A DNA stretch of 64,000 nucleotides from Anderseniella sp963700885 (GCA_963700885.1 CAVOZJ010000005.1:186001-250000), one strand, 5' to 3'. Shown: positions 26,906 through 36,747, counted from the stretch's first letter. Numbers and translations are program-made. Notes: generated by a model not told the origin, from the letters alone.

Positions 26906-27661
26906 ATGCCAGGTAGACTCAAGGGAAAGACCGCATTGGTGACAGCAGCAGGTCAGGGTATCGGCAAGGCAGCTGCCATCGCCATGGCGCGGGAAGGGGC
27001 AAAGGTGTTTGCAACAGACATCAACAGGGAGGCTCTTGCCAAGGTCAAGCAGGAACAACGTGGTATCCGCACCTATTTGCTGGATGTCACAAAACCCAAA
27101 CAGGTGGCCAAGGTGGTCGAACGGGTCGGGCCTGTTGATGTTCTGTTCAACTGCTCGGGCTTCGTGCATCACGGTACCATACTTGAATGTGACGACGCGG
27201 CGTGGGATTTCTCATTTGATCTGAATGTGAAGTCCCAATACAGAATGGCAAGGGCCGTCCTGCCCGGCATGCTGGAAAACGGCGGCGGTTCGATCATAAA
27301 CATGGCATCGGTTGCATCATCCATAAAGGGCGCACCATCGCGATTTGTTTACGGCGCCACCAAGGCGGCGGTCATTGGCATGACCCGGTCAATCGCCATT
27401 GATTTCATAAAACAGAACATTCGCTGTAACGCTGTTTGCCCCGGCACCATCGACACCCCATCACTTCGCCAGCGGGTTGAAAAGCTGGGCGAGGATATGG
27501 GCGGCTATGACAAGGCACGCGAATGGTTCCTGTCCCGCCAGCCTACCGGCGCGCTCGCCACCGCAGAAGATGTCGCGGGCCTCGTGGTGTATCTCGCGTC
27601 CGATGATGCCACGTTTGTAACCGGCCAGAACCACATCATCGATGGCGGCTGGTCAATCTGA
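26906..27661 (+). CDS. SDR-family dehydrogenase (2-keto-3-deoxy sugar acid dehydrogenase-like)
   Basis: 251 residues; the start ATG 26906 follows GGGAGGGA. A classical short-chain dehydrogenase with cofactor loop TAAGQGIGKAAA, NCSGFVH, Ser in INMASVASSIKG, catalytic YGATK and the FVTGQNHIIDGGWSI end. It resembles 2-keto-3-deoxy-L-fuconate 4-dehydrogenase and BDH2-type enzymes, which oxidise 2-keto-3-deoxy acids to 2,4-diketo-3-deoxy acids. This fits between the IlvD/Edd dehydratase on the divergent strand and the convergent FAH-family hydrolase, 73 bases away. Confidence 0.85.
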   Translation: MPGRLKGKTALVTAAGQGIGKAAAIAMAREGAKVFATDINREALAKVKQEQRGIRTYLLDVTKPKQVAKVVERVGPVDVLFNCSGFVHHGTILECDDAAWDFSFDLNVKSQYRMARAVLPGMLENGGGSIINMASVASSIKGAPSRFVYGATKAAVIGMTRSIAIDFIKQNIRCNAVCPGTIDTPSLRQRVEKLGEDMGGYDKAREWFLSRQPTGALATAEDVAGLVVYLASDDATFVTGQNHIIDGGWSI

Positions 27662-27734
27662 CCATGAGGCGGTCTCATAAGGAACTTGCCACAACCTGAC
27701 TGCGGCGGTGGCGTTCAGGGCCGGTCAGCAGCGC

Positions 27735-28421
27735 TCAGACTACCTTGACGGATATCGATCCCATGCCATCGATCGAGGCATCCATGATGTCGCCTTTCGA
27801 TACAGGTCCGACACCTGCCGGTGTTCCCGACATGATAACATCGCCCGGCGCCAGTTCGAAATACTGAGACAGATGGGAGATCATTTCCGGCACCTTCCAT
27901 ATCATCTGGTTCATGTCGCCTTCCTGGCGCACCTGCCCGTTGATCTTCAATTCAATTAGGCCATGGTCGGGATGACCGATCTGGCTGACAGTATACAGTG
28001 GCCCGATAGGACCGGACCGCTCAAACGCCTTGCCGATTTCCCATGGCCGGCCCATCTTCTTGGCCTCGCCCTGCAGATCGCGGCGCGTCATGTCGATTGA
28101 CACGCCATAGCCGCAGACATGCTCCAGCGCCCTTTCGAGCGGAATGTTCACGCCACCCTTGCCCAGCGCCACCAGCATCTCGACCTCGTGGTGAACGTCG
28201 GAAGAATGCGGCGGATAGGGGAATTCTCCCGACGAATCCAGATTGTCGGGATTCTTCTGGAAGAAGAATGGCGCTTCGCGATCAGGGTCGCCACCCATTT
28301 CAACGGTATGCGCGGCATAGTTGCGCCCGATGCAGTAGACCCGCCGGACCGGAAACACTGCATCCGTTCCCACAACAGGTATGGTCACTACAGGCGGTGC
28401 ATCTATTATGAACGTTGGCAT
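27735..28421 (-). CDS. Fumarylacetoacetate hydrolase family protein
   Basis: 228 residues from ATG 28421. FAH-fold hydrolase with VYCIGRNYAAHTVEMGG, FFFQKNPDNLD, metal ligands in SDVHHEVEMLVALG (Glu-x-Glu), GYGVSIDMTRRDLQ, and LAPGDVIMSGTPAGVGPV. Members cleave 2,4-diketo acids; relatives act on fumarylpyruvate or 2,4-diketo-3-deoxy-L-rhamnonate. The next-door SDR could produce such a diketo acid, so cleavage to pyruvate plus a hydroxy acid is the suggested step. It is convergent with the SDR gene. Confidence 0.87.
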   Translation of the reverse strand: MPTFIIDAPPVVTIPVVGTDAVFPVRRVYCIGRNYAAHTVEMGGDPDREAPFFFQKNPDNLDSSGEFPYPPHSSDVHHEVEMLVALGKGGVNIPLERALEHVCGYGVSIDMTRRDLQGEAKKMGRPWEIGKAFERSGPIGPLYTVSQIGHPDHGLIELKINGQVRQEGDMNQMIWKVPEMISHLSQYFELAPGDVIMSGTPAGVGPVSKGDIMDASIDGMGSISVKVV

Positions 28422-28515
28422 TTCGGTCTCCGGCTTTTTGTTCTGGCGCAACACCATTGTATGCTGGATCGAACGACGAATCGCCTGCTACGCCACCAGC
28501 AGACAGCATGCTGCG

Positions 28516-30132
28516 TTAGACAGCCAGCGCGACCCCATCGTGACCAGGATCTGCGCCGCCGTCCATGACACCATCCACAATGCGAATGCCGTGCACGGCT
28601 GCAATGCCGAAAGTGAGCGCTGAGCGGATAACCTCATAGCCATCACGCTGCAACGGTTCCACAACATAACCTGGAATGCGATTGGTAATGTCAATCGCAT
28701 TGGATGTGGATGAAAACCGCGGGGCACACACGGCCTGTTCCATGGTCATGCCGAAATCAAGCACATTCAGCAACCCCTGCAGCACGCCCATGGCAATTTG
28801 CGTTCCCCCGGGCGCGCCCAGGACCACGTATGGTTTGCCATCCTTCAGCGCCATCGCCGGACAGACGGAGGAAAACCGGCTTTTTCCAGGTGCAATGGAT
28901 CCTGCCCTTCCCGGGCGTGGGTCAAACACCCCCATGCAGCCATTGTACATGAACCCCAGTCCGTCGGTGATGACGCCGGATGGCATGCCAAGCGAATGGG
29001 TCATGGTTACACAATTGCCGTGTCGGTCCACGACGGCCACATGGGTGGTATCGCTTGGTTCGGCAGGCAACTCCAGCCGCTCCACCGACAAACGCTCGCC
29101 GGCGGCAATTCGCGCTGCAATGGCTGCTGCATGCTGCTTGGACATCAGTCTGTCCGCCGGCACATCATAATATGCCGGGTCACCTACATGGTTATCCTTG
29201 TCGGATGTGGCCGCCTTCATGGCTTCACACACAACGCGTATGTACTCGGTAGTGTTGTGACCGATATCTGCAAGGTTGAAATTCTCCAGGATATTCAGCA
29301 TTTCAACCAGCATGATGCCGCCGCCGGGCGGGTGGTTGGTGGCAATATCAAAGTCGCGATAGCTGCCCCGCAACGGTACCGTTCGCACCGTCCTGTAGGC
29401 GCGCAGATCATCACGCGTCATCAAACCGCCATGAGACTGGAAGTCGTCCGCGATCTGCTCGGAAATCTCGCCGGAATAGAAAATATCAGCACCATGTCTC
29501 GCCACTCTTTCGAGGGTATTCGCAAGGTCCGGGTTGGCCACGTGTTCACCAATACGCTTCACCGAACCGTCCGGCCGGAAATAAATCTGCGCACCGGTAG
29601 CTGAAAATCGCAACCGCTCGGCAACTTCGGCCCGCCCGAATTCCGCGCCGTGTGTCCACCACTGATGCACATGCGGGCGCACATAAAATCCGGACTTCGC
29701 CTGGGCAATGGCCGGTAGGCAGATGTCAGCCCAGTCCATGGTACCGAATTCATCAACTGCCTCTGAATAGGCTTTCAGCGAACCCGGCGTAGTAACGGCC
29801 TGATAGCCAAGATCGTTAACCTTGCCCTTGAGGACAAAACCAAAGCCATCCCGGGTTTCTCCTTCAAGCAGGTCAAGCCACATGTCCGGCCTGGCAGACA
29901 ACGGCGTCCTGCCGTGAAAATCGATGTTGGTGTGCACCCCTTTGCCCGGCATGTAGATCTGGCATGAGCCAAACCCCGCAATTCCGCACATTTGCGGGTC
30001 CACGACACCTTGAACCAGAGCCGCCGCCATGGCGGCATCAACCGCATTGCCGCCCTTCATGAGCACGCGGGCTCCGGCTTCCGAGGCTTCCGGCTGCGCC
30101 GTGACGATCATTGCCTGGTGTTTGCTTCCCAT
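28516..30132 (-). CDS. Gamma-glutamyltransferase family protein
   Basis: 538 residues from ATG 30132, preceded by AAGGAGCAGGTC. N-terminal block ASEAGARVLMKGGNAVDAAM, then CGIAGFGSCQIYM, PPGGGIMLVEMLNILE, and the autocleavage site DTTHVAVVDRHGNCVTMTHS, where the Thr is the N-terminal nucleophile of the small subunit. FSSVCPAMALKDGKPYVVLG and APGGTQIAMGVLQGLL follow. No signal peptide is visible, so this is a cytoplasmic-type family member, perhaps a hydrolase of gamma-glutamyl or cyclic amides rather than the periplasmic glutathione enzyme. It lies 10 bases after the ABC exporter gene, so the two are co-transcribed. Confidence 0.88.
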   Translation of the reverse strand: MGSKHQAMIVTAQPEASEAGARVLMKGGNAVDAAMAAALVQGVVDPQMCGIAGFGSCQIYMPGKGVHTNIDFHGRTPLSARPDMWLDLLEGETRDGFGFVLKGKVNDLGYQAVTTPGSLKAYSEAVDEFGTMDWADICLPAIAQAKSGFYVRPHVHQWWTHGAEFGRAEVAERLRFSATGAQIYFRPDGSVKRIGEHVANPDLANTLERVARHGADIFYSGEISEQIADDFQSHGGLMTRDDLRAYRTVRTVPLRGSYRDFDIATNHPPGGGIMLVEMLNILENFNLADIGHNTTEYIRVVCEAMKAATSDKDNHVGDPAYYDVPADRLMSKQHAAAIAARIAAGERLSVERLELPAEPSDTTHVAVVDRHGNCVTMTHSLGMPSGVITDGLGFMYNGCMGVFDPRPGRAGSIAPGKSRFSSVCPAMALKDGKPYVVLGAPGGTQIAMGVLQGLLNVLDFGMTMEQAVCAPRFSSTSNAIDITNRIPGYVVEPLQRDGYEVIRSALTFGIAAVHGIRIVDGVMDGGADPGHDGVALAV

Positions 30133-30142
30133 GACCTGCTCC

Positions 30143-32074
30143 TTATTCTGCGGCACTGGCCTCGGCAACATCAGTGTCTGCGATGAAACCGCCAGACTGG
30201 CGCGCCCACAAGCTGGCGTAAAGCCCCTTTGCTGCAAGCAGTTCGGCGTGGGTACCTTCTTCAACGATGGCGCCCCTGTCCATGACAACGAGGCGGTCCA
30301 TGGCCGCAATGGTGGACAGCCGGTGTGCGATGGCCAGCACTGTTTTGCCTTGCATCAGGCCTTCGAAGCTGTCCTGTATGACCGCTTCAACCTCGGAGTC
30401 CAGCGCGCTGGTTGCCTCGTCAAGAATAAGGATCGGCGCGTCTTTCAGAAGAACCCGCGCAATCGCAATTCGCTGACGCTGCCCACCGGACAGTTTAACG
30501 CCGCGTTCGCCAACATGGCAGTCATAGCCGGTACGCCCGTACATGTCTTCCAGCCCGGGAATGAAGCCGTCGGCTGCAGCCCGGACGGCAGCCTGCCTGA
30601 CTTCATCCGGCGTTGCATCGGGCCGGCCATAGCTTATATTGTCGGCGATCGAGCGATGCAGCAACGAGGTATCCTGGGTGACCATCCCGATATTGGCCCG
30701 CAACGAGCTTTGGGTAACGTTTGCGATGTCCTGTCCATCAATCAGTATCCGTCCGGTTTCAAGGTCGTAAAACCGCAACAACAATGATACCAGCGTCGAT
30801 TTACCGGCACCGGAACGGCCAACGATTCCAAGCTTTTCCCCGGGATGAACCGTCAGGGCCAGGTTGTCGATAATGCCCTGGTCGAGTTCCTCACGATCTT
30901 TTCCATAGTTGAAACCGATGCCGTCAAACTCGATGCGCCCCCTGCTGACTTCAAGCTCTTGTGCACCGGGTTTGTCAACCACGGAAACCGTGCGCGATAT
31001 GGTTTCGATTCCGTCCTGCACCACCCCGATATTTTCAAACAGCCCGGACACTTCCCACATGATCCAGTGCGACATTCCCTTCAGCCGCAGTACCAGGCCA
31101 ATGGAAAATGCTATCGCGCCAGCGGTTATTGCCCCTGTCGACCACAGCCATAGAGACATCACGCCAACGCCAAACAAATTGATGGAATTGAGTACATTGA
31201 GCGTGGTTATCAATAGTGTCGACAGCCGCATCTGCTGATGAACGTTTTCGAGGAACGGCTCCATGCCGTCGCGTGCATATTCATCTTCGAATTCCGTGTG
31301 GGCGAACATCTTGACGGTAGGAATGTTTGTATAACTGTCCACTATGCGCCCGGTTACCACAGAACGGGCATTTGCCTGAGCCTTGGAAATCCGTTTCAGC
31401 TTCGGGACAAAATAGTAAAGCGCGCCGACATATCCTGTCAGCCAGGCCACCATGGGCAGTGACAGCCGCCAGTCATTGGCTGCGAACAGGGTAATAGCCG
31501 CGGTGAAATACACCGACACAAACACAAAGACATCTGCCGTCTTGAGCACCACTTCACGCACCGCCAGCGACGACTGCATCACCTTTGTGGCAACACGCCC
31601 GGCAAAATCATTCTGAAAGAACTCCAGCGACTGGCGCAACACGTATCGATGCGCCTGCCATCGGATCAGCATCGGGTAATTGCCCATCAGTGTCTGGTGA
31701 ATAATCAGCTCATAGATGAAGTTGAGCAACGGTTGCAAAACCAGCACCAACCCGGCAAGCAGGATCAATTGCCACCAATAGTCGTGGAACACGGCTTCAG
31801 GCGTTGTCTTGGCCAGCCAGTCGACCACTGAGCCGAGAAACGCAAACAGCGATACTTCGATAATCGCAACAATGGCAGCCAGAACCGCCGTCGCCAGCAC
31901 CCATGGCCAGAACGGTTTGGTGTAGTGCCACACAAATCCACTCAAGGTGGCAGGCGGCATTTGCGCTTCCTGTTCAGGAAATGCCTGCGTTCTTGCCTCA
32001 AACCATTTGAACAGTCCGTCCAGCACAGATTTTCTCTCTACAACAGGTTTCCGTGGGGTTGCTTTCAACTGCAT
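30143..32074 (-). CDS. ABC exporter, fused permease and ATPase
   Basis: 643 residues. About six membrane segments lie in residues 50-330 (for example PFWPWVLATAVLAAIVAIIE, VFVFVSVYFTAAITLF, GAITAGAIAFSIGLVL). The ATPase domain follows with Walker A GRSGAGKSTLV at 419, the signature LSGGQRQRIAIAR at 528, Walker B ILILDEATSALD and the switch IAHRLSTI. It is a half-transporter that should work as a homodimer in the inner membrane. The transported substrate cannot be inferred; linkage to gamma-glutamyltransferase hints at a peptide or gamma-glutamyl compound. The start ATG 32074 lacks a strong ribosome site. Confidence 0.92.
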   Translation of the reverse strand: MQLKATPRKPVVERKSVLDGLFKWFEARTQAFPEQEAQMPPATLSGFVWHYTKPFWPWVLATAVLAAIVAIIEVSLFAFLGSVVDWLAKTTPEAVFHDYWWQLILLAGLVLVLQPLLNFIYELIIHQTLMGNYPMLIRWQAHRYVLRQSLEFFQNDFAGRVATKVMQSSLAVREVVLKTADVFVFVSVYFTAAITLFAANDWRLSLPMVAWLTGYVGALYYFVPKLKRISKAQANARSVVTGRIVDSYTNIPTVKMFAHTEFEDEYARDGMEPFLENVHQQMRLSTLLITTLNVLNSINLFGVGVMSLWLWSTGAITAGAIAFSIGLVLRLKGMSHWIMWEVSGLFENIGVVQDGIETISRTVSVVDKPGAQELEVSRGRIEFDGIGFNYGKDREELDQGIIDNLALTVHPGEKLGIVGRSGAGKSTLVSLLLRFYDLETGRILIDGQDIANVTQSSLRANIGMVTQDTSLLHRSIADNISYGRPDATPDEVRQAAVRAAADGFIPGLEDMYGRTGYDCHVGERGVKLSGGQRQRIAIARVLLKDAPILILDEATSALDSEVEAVIQDSFEGLMQGKTVLAIAHRLSTIAAMDRLVVMDRGAIVEEGTHAELLAAKGLYASLWARQSGGFIADTDVAEASAAE

Positions 32075-32247
32075 GCAGAAGCCTGAGTATTTGTCTTATA
32101 TGACATTGTTCATCAAGTGCTGCATAACTGCCATGCGTCACCGGCGCTGTTGAACCAGGTGAAACAGCCGCTACAAAGCCCGCTTACCAGCCAACAATTC
32201 CAAGGACCAATCATGGCAGGGTCCCAACCCGCAGAAAGCTGAACCAG

Positions 32248-32637
32248 ATGGATACCATTGGCAAGCGCATTACTCACGCGCGCGAGAACAAGTCCTATGA
32301 TGTGAACCAACTCTCCGACCGTATCGGCGTGAAGCCTGAAACAATACGAGCCTGGGAGGCCGACGAACGCGACCCGCGGGCAAACAGGCTTTTGCGTCTG
32401 GCCGGTGCGCTGGACGTAAGTTTTGCCTGGTTGATGGTCGGAAAGGACTATGAACCGGATGAAGAAGGTATGGATGCCGGCAGGTTGTCATCCGTCAAGG
32501 CCAAGCTGCAGCGCATGCGGCAATTGTATGCTGAACTTGGCGGCCTGATCACCAGTCTTGAACAGGACACTCGTTTCATGATGGCGCGTGATGAGGAACT
32601 CGACGAACTGGCCGCAATCGATGAACAGAAAGGTTAG
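32248..32637 (+). CDS. XRE-family helix-turn-helix regulator
   Basis: 129 residues. A canonical HTH_3 domain covers residues 1-65 (IGKRITHARENKSYDVNQLS, DRIGVKPETIRAWEADERDP, LLRLAGALDVSFAWLMVG). The C-terminal half (SSVKAKLQRMRQLYAELGGL, then an acidic tail) looks like a helical oligomerisation segment. It is divergent from the ABC exporter/GGT pair across 173 bases and could regulate it. A small protein of this size with no ligand domain is probably a simple repressor; the operator is not recognised. Confidence 0.85.
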   Translation: MDTIGKRITHARENKSYDVNQLSDRIGVKPETIRAWEADERDPRANRLLRLAGALDVSFAWLMVGKDYEPDEEGMDAGRLSSVKAKLQRMRQLYAELGGLITSLEQDTRFMMARDEELDELAAIDEQKG

Positions 32638-32750
32638 GCCAGCGCAGTCCGGATAAATCTGTAACATACCGTAAAACTGAACAATTCCAATGCACTATGG
32701 AATTCTTACGATGCAGGAAAACCTATGTCGCCTGGAGTGCTTAACACGCA

Positions 32751-32796
32751 AAAATACCCGGATTGACGTTAACTTGCGTTAAGTCAATCCGGGTAC
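32751..32796 (-). terminator. Rho-independent terminator of the EF-hand gene
   Basis: On the minus strand an about 16-bp stem (CCCGGATTGACTTAAC against GTTAACGTCAATCCGGG, one bulged base) with a 3-4 base loop is followed by TATTTTTG. It ends the transcript of the small gene that stops at 32827. Confidence 0.88.
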
Positions 32797-32826
32797 CTGT
32801 ACGTCAAAACACCAGCGTGTTTTGTA

Positions 32827-33045
32827 TTAGTTGCTCATTGCCGCAAATTCGTCGGCATTGAGTGAACCGTCTGCGTCGGTATCTGCCGCAGCGAATGCAT
32901 CTTCGGTCAGGTCAGGCATTACGACTACTGCTTCTTCCATTGAGATCATGCCGTTTGCATCGGTATCTACTTCAGCAAACTCAGCGGCCTGTGCGGTGGT
33001 AACAGCCAGAAGCGACACAGCAAGAACAGCAAAAAACTTTTTCAT
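32827..33045 (-). CDS. Small exported EF-hand protein
   Basis: 72 residues. The signal peptide MKKFFAVLAVSLLAVTTAQA is followed by a mature protein of about 52 residues consisting almost only of two EF-hand loops, DTDANGMISMEE and DTDADGSLNADE, with canonical Asp/Asn/Glu ligands at positions 1, 3, 5 and 12. It should bind two calcium ions in the periplasm or outside. An AGAG-type ribosome site precedes the ATG and a very strong terminator follows, so it is a monocistronic gene. Its function beyond calcium binding is unknown. Confidence 0.9.
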   Translation of the reverse strand: MKKFFAVLAVSLLAVTTAQAAEFAEVDTDANGMISMEEAVVVMPDLTEDAFAAADTDADGSLNADEFAAMSN

Positions 33046-33330
33046 TTCACTCTCCAGTACGAGATAAAGCCACCACCATGATGGGTATTATCCTGCTTGA
33101 TGAGGGTATCTTTTTCGAACCCTGATCTGAAGCTGATATGATCCCGGCTGTTGTTCTAAATTGGACCGAATGCGCTCGCAAATACGGCTCAATTGTGAAT
33201 TATTGGTGTCAGAAAAATCATTTGCGACATGGGTTGATTCCGGTGTCGCAAATTGTCCTGAACAGCGTGCCATTTGCGCTTGCTGCTACTGGCAGTGGGC
33301 GGATTGACATCACGCAAGGAGCAAGATGGA

Positions 33331-34242
33331 ATGGATTTGCAACTAATCCGCACGTTCCTGGAGATAATTTCGGCGGGCAGTTTTCTGGAGGCCGCCGACC
33401 GGGTATTTGTGACCCAGTCTGCCGTGAGCCTCAGGGTAAAGCGTCTTGAAGAGGAACTCGGCCAGAAACTGTTCACAAGATCCAAGGCGGGCATTGAACT
33501 GACACCCGCCGGTGAACAGTTTGAACGCTTTGCCCGGTCGCTTCTGAAGGTCTGGGAAGAGGCCAAGTATCAGATAGCCCTGCCGGAGGGATACTCGGAT
33601 CTCCTGTCTATCGGATGCCAGTACAGTTTGTGGCCGCGACTCGGCGGGCGCTGGCTGAGGGCGCTGGAACGGCATGAAAAAACGACAGCGTTTCGCGCAG
33701 AAGTCGGCATGCCGGACCGCCTGATGCGGTTGATGATCCAGGGTACCGTTGACGTGGCCGTGATGTATACCCCGCAAATGCGTCCTGGTCTCAAGGTTGA
33801 AGAGCTGCTCAAGGAAGACCTGATCCTGGTCGCAACCGATTCGGCTTACAGTTGCGACCTGGACGAAAATTACGTGTTCATGGACTGGGGGCCTGAGTTT
33901 GCCATGGCACACGCTTCGCATTTTCCCAGGTTTGACCTCGCGCGCACCAGTCTTGCCCTTGGGCCACTGGCCCTCAATTTCATTATAGATCAGAAACGGG
34001 CCGGATATTTCCCAACCCGCCTGGTCAGGGAGCACATAACTGCCGGTGCCCTGTACATTGTTGCCAATGCGCCGGTGTTTCCCTTTCCGGCCTACGTCAT
34101 ATGGAACAGCGAAAAAAGCCAGCCGCTGATGGAGCGGTGCCTCAAGAGCCTGCACAAAGTGTGTGAGCAGGTCGACAATGAGCAGGAGGTAGTGCTGGAA
34201 GAAGACGGTGCGGATCTAGACCAGGTCCGCACGAATTTGTAA
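33331..34242 (+). CDS. LysR-family transcriptional regulator
   Basis: 303 residues from ATG 33331, preceded by AAGGAGCAAG. The N-terminal winged helix is MDLQLIRTFLEIISAGSFLE, AADRVFVTQSAVSLRVKRLE, EELGQKLFTRSKAGIELTPA. The effector domain (about 90-290) is less typical, with LSIGCQYSLWPRLGGRWLRA and GTVDVAVMYTPQMRPGLKVE. An acidic tail (EEDGADLD) ends the protein. The frame is open further upstream but has no better start. Neither flanking gene is an obvious target, so the regulon is unknown. Confidence 0.9.
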   Translation: MDLQLIRTFLEIISAGSFLEAADRVFVTQSAVSLRVKRLEEELGQKLFTRSKAGIELTPAGEQFERFARSLLKVWEEAKYQIALPEGYSDLLSIGCQYSLWPRLGGRWLRALERHEKTTAFRAEVGMPDRLMRLMIQGTVDVAVMYTPQMRPGLKVEELLKEDLILVATDSAYSCDLDENYVFMDWGPEFAMAHASHFPRFDLARTSLALGPLALNFIIDQKRAGYFPTRLVREHITAGALYIVANAPVFPFPAYVIWNSEKSQPLMERCLKSLHKVCEQVDNEQEVVLEEDGADLDQVRTNL

Positions 34243-34649
34243 GCATGCCGGTGTGAGCAACCAACTTCAACATTACATATTATCATCATAACCATGTTTA
34301 ATATTCATTTGTAAAATGTGACTGATCTCACCATTTCCTGTTGATGTCACAACAGAAAGGCTGTCACCATCCGACACGCTCCGTCGTGAACGCAGCAGTC
34401 TGCGGGCAGAATCTTGTTGAATGAGTTGTGCTGAATTTTGCCTGTCAGCGCGGGAGTTATTATCAGATATCAACCGACATGCCTGAAGCCGGAAGCCAGC
34501 AGGTCCCTAAAGGGGCCGCAGTTTGCATGCATCTGAAGCACAGGAGATGGGCGGCGAATGGAACCACTACCCGGTGCAAACGTTAACCGGGTCCGGATGC
34601 CCGGTGCTTGCATTCGGTGGAATTCAAGCGCCCCAAGGAGGAGAAAATC
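34243..34649. other. Gene-free region between lysR-type and OmpA-like genes
   Basis: About 407 bases. The first 100 are AT-rich (around ATTACATATTATCATCATAA). A short hairpin ACCGGG-N8-CCCGGT lies near 34585-34604, followed by the ribosome site AAGGAGGAG of the next gene. Nothing else convincing was seen; it probably holds the promoter of the OmpA-like gene. Confidence 0.4.
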
Positions 34650-36600
34650 ATGAAGCTAGGATATTCCGCAAGTCTGGTGGCGCTGGCCATTACTGTGTCA
34701 TCAATGACACCAGTCTGTGCACAGAACACTACTACAGAAGCAACCCAGGAGCAGGCCCAGCCTGCAACTGAAGAAGGAGTCAAACAGGATGCACCGGCGC
34801 CTGCGGCTGAATCCGCCGGCCAGCAGCCGGAACCAGTCAGGGAGGAAGCTCCCGCACCAGCAACCGAACCTGCAAAGGATGACGCTGCTGCGGCCACGGA
34901 ACCTGTAAAGGAAGAAGAAGCACAACCGGCCGAGAAGAAAAAGGCGAAACAGGAAGAGCCGCAGAACGAACAGCCTGCCACCAAGGAAGCGCGCACCCGC
35001 CACTGACACTGATCCGGCGAAGCAGGATGCGCAGGCACCGGCAGCTGAACCCGCAAAAGATGACGCTGCTGCAGCACCTGAACCTGTAGCGGACGATGAG
35101 GCGCAGCCGGTCAAAAAGCAAAAGGCGAAAAAGGAAAAACCGCAGGACGAACAACCTGCCAGCCAGCAAGCCGCGCCTGCGCCTGAAACCGCTCCGGCGA
35201 AGCAGGAAGCCTCACCAGCACCGCAGGCAACTGATCCTGCCAAGAACAGCGCTGCACAATCACAGTCAGACGAACCGGCACAGCAGCAGGCTCAGCCTGT
35301 CGAGGACGCAAAGCCCGCGTTTACTGCGGAATCCGTACTTGGTGATGATCGCCCGCCTGCAGGTCTGACCGACGCCGAGTTGCGCCAGAGGATCCAGGCT
35401 GCCGGTGAGTTGGCCGGCAGTGACACGACCAGGGCAAAACAGAAAGCCCGGCTGAAGGCCATGGCTGAAGCCGATACGGCAGAACTGAATGCCCGTACTG
35501 CTGCAGCGACCGGTGTGACCGTACAGGCCGGAGCAGCCGATGCTGAAGCGGCAAAAATTGCCGGGGACAATCGCCCGGCAGCAGAACTCGATGACGACGC
35601 CTTGCGCGAGCGTATCAGGCAAACCCGGGGTATTCTGGCCGCCGAAGGCCTGTCCGACGCTTCTACCGAGACATTGCGCGCCAGCCTTGCCACCGATACG
35701 GCCGAAATCCGCCAGCGCGTGGCAGCCAGGCAGGACCCGGAAAAGGACGCGGCAGCCAACCCCGAAGAAGCCGGAAAGGCAAACGATCTGCCTGAAGCAA
35801 AGCCAGGCAAGATGACGGTTGCTGACCTCATGGGAGACAAACGCCCGGCAAGCGACCTTACCACCGATGCGCTGGAACGCCGCATAGACGCAAACCGCCG
35901 GGCCATGACCATCAAGGATCTGCCCGCCAGGGAACAGACGCAGATCGGGGCGCGGCTTGAGGAGGACCGGAATGAACTCAGTAACCGTCTTGTTGACAGG
36001 CGCAAGCGCCGCAGGAAAGGTTTGAGCACCGGGCAGGCAATCGCCATTGGTGCAGGTGCGGGACTGGTCGCCGGTGTACTAATTGCATCTCGTCCAACCA
36101 TCACAGCGGCAGAAGCCTATGATGAAGAACTGCAGGATTGGCTGATTTCACCGCCCTTGGTGAAAGTCAAGCCGCGTTACCGCATCGAAGATTTCGCTGA
36201 ACAGCCGCGGTTGCGGTATTCAGTGCCCGGGATTGAGGTTGACACCATCCGGTTTGGCTTTGGTGAGGGTTTCCTGCGCACCGAAGAGGTGCCGAAGCTG
36301 GACCGGATCGGAGGCATCATTGAACGCATCGTTGCCGGCAATCCAACCGAGGTTTTCCTGATTGAGGGGCACACCGATGCAGTCGGCAGCAGCCAGGCCA
36401 ACCTGGCACTGTCGGCCGAACGGGCCGACGCTGTTCGTCAGGCGCTGCTGGAATACTTCGTGATCGGCGAGGAAAACCTGGCAACCATAGGGCGTGGCGA
36501 GGCATTCCTGAAGATCCCGACGGAAGAACCTGAAGCTGAAAACCGCCGCGTGACGCTGCGCCGGATTACACCATTGCTGTTAGGCAGCGCCGCCCAGTAA
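34650..36600 (+). CDS. OmpA-family envelope protein with long Ala/Pro/Glu/Lys-rich linker (frameshifted near 34991)
   Basis: About 649 residues after frame repair. It starts at ATG 34650 behind AAGGAGGAG with the signal peptide MKLGYSASLVALAITVSSMT, cut after CA. A low-complexity linker rich in Ala, Pro, Glu and Lys follows, containing a tandem repeat of about 60 residues (the EPAKDDAAAA block appears twice, 181 bases apart). An Arg/Lys segment plus hydrophobic GQAIAIGAGAGLVAGVLIAS (around 470-490) comes next, then a C-terminal OmpA peptidoglycan-binding domain (VFLIEGHTDAVGSSQANLAL, SAERADAVRQALLE). One extra base in the GCGCGC run at 34989-34994 breaks the frame; the odd 181-base spacing between repeats also points to one inserted base. 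It is likely a cell-wall-anchored envelope protein. Confidence 0.8.
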
Positions 36601-36645
36601 AGCGACATGGGGTAAGCTGAGCCCATAATAACAGCCGAAACAGCT

Positions 36646-36677
36646 ACGGGCCGGCCCAGTTTTTTGTTCCGGCCCGT
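36646..36677 (+). terminator. Rho-independent terminator
   Basis: ACGGGCCGG and CCGGCCCGT form a perfect 9-bp stem with a T-rich 14-base loop, 46 bases after the OmpA-like gene. The following T-run is weak (ATTTCTG). It may serve the OmpA-like gene and, in reverse, the DUF992 gene. Confidence 0.6.
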
Positions 36678-36747
36678 ATTTCTGTATCAGCAGATTATTG
36701 CATACACCCGTCTCAGGATTGCACGCAGCCATTCGTATTGCCTGGAG

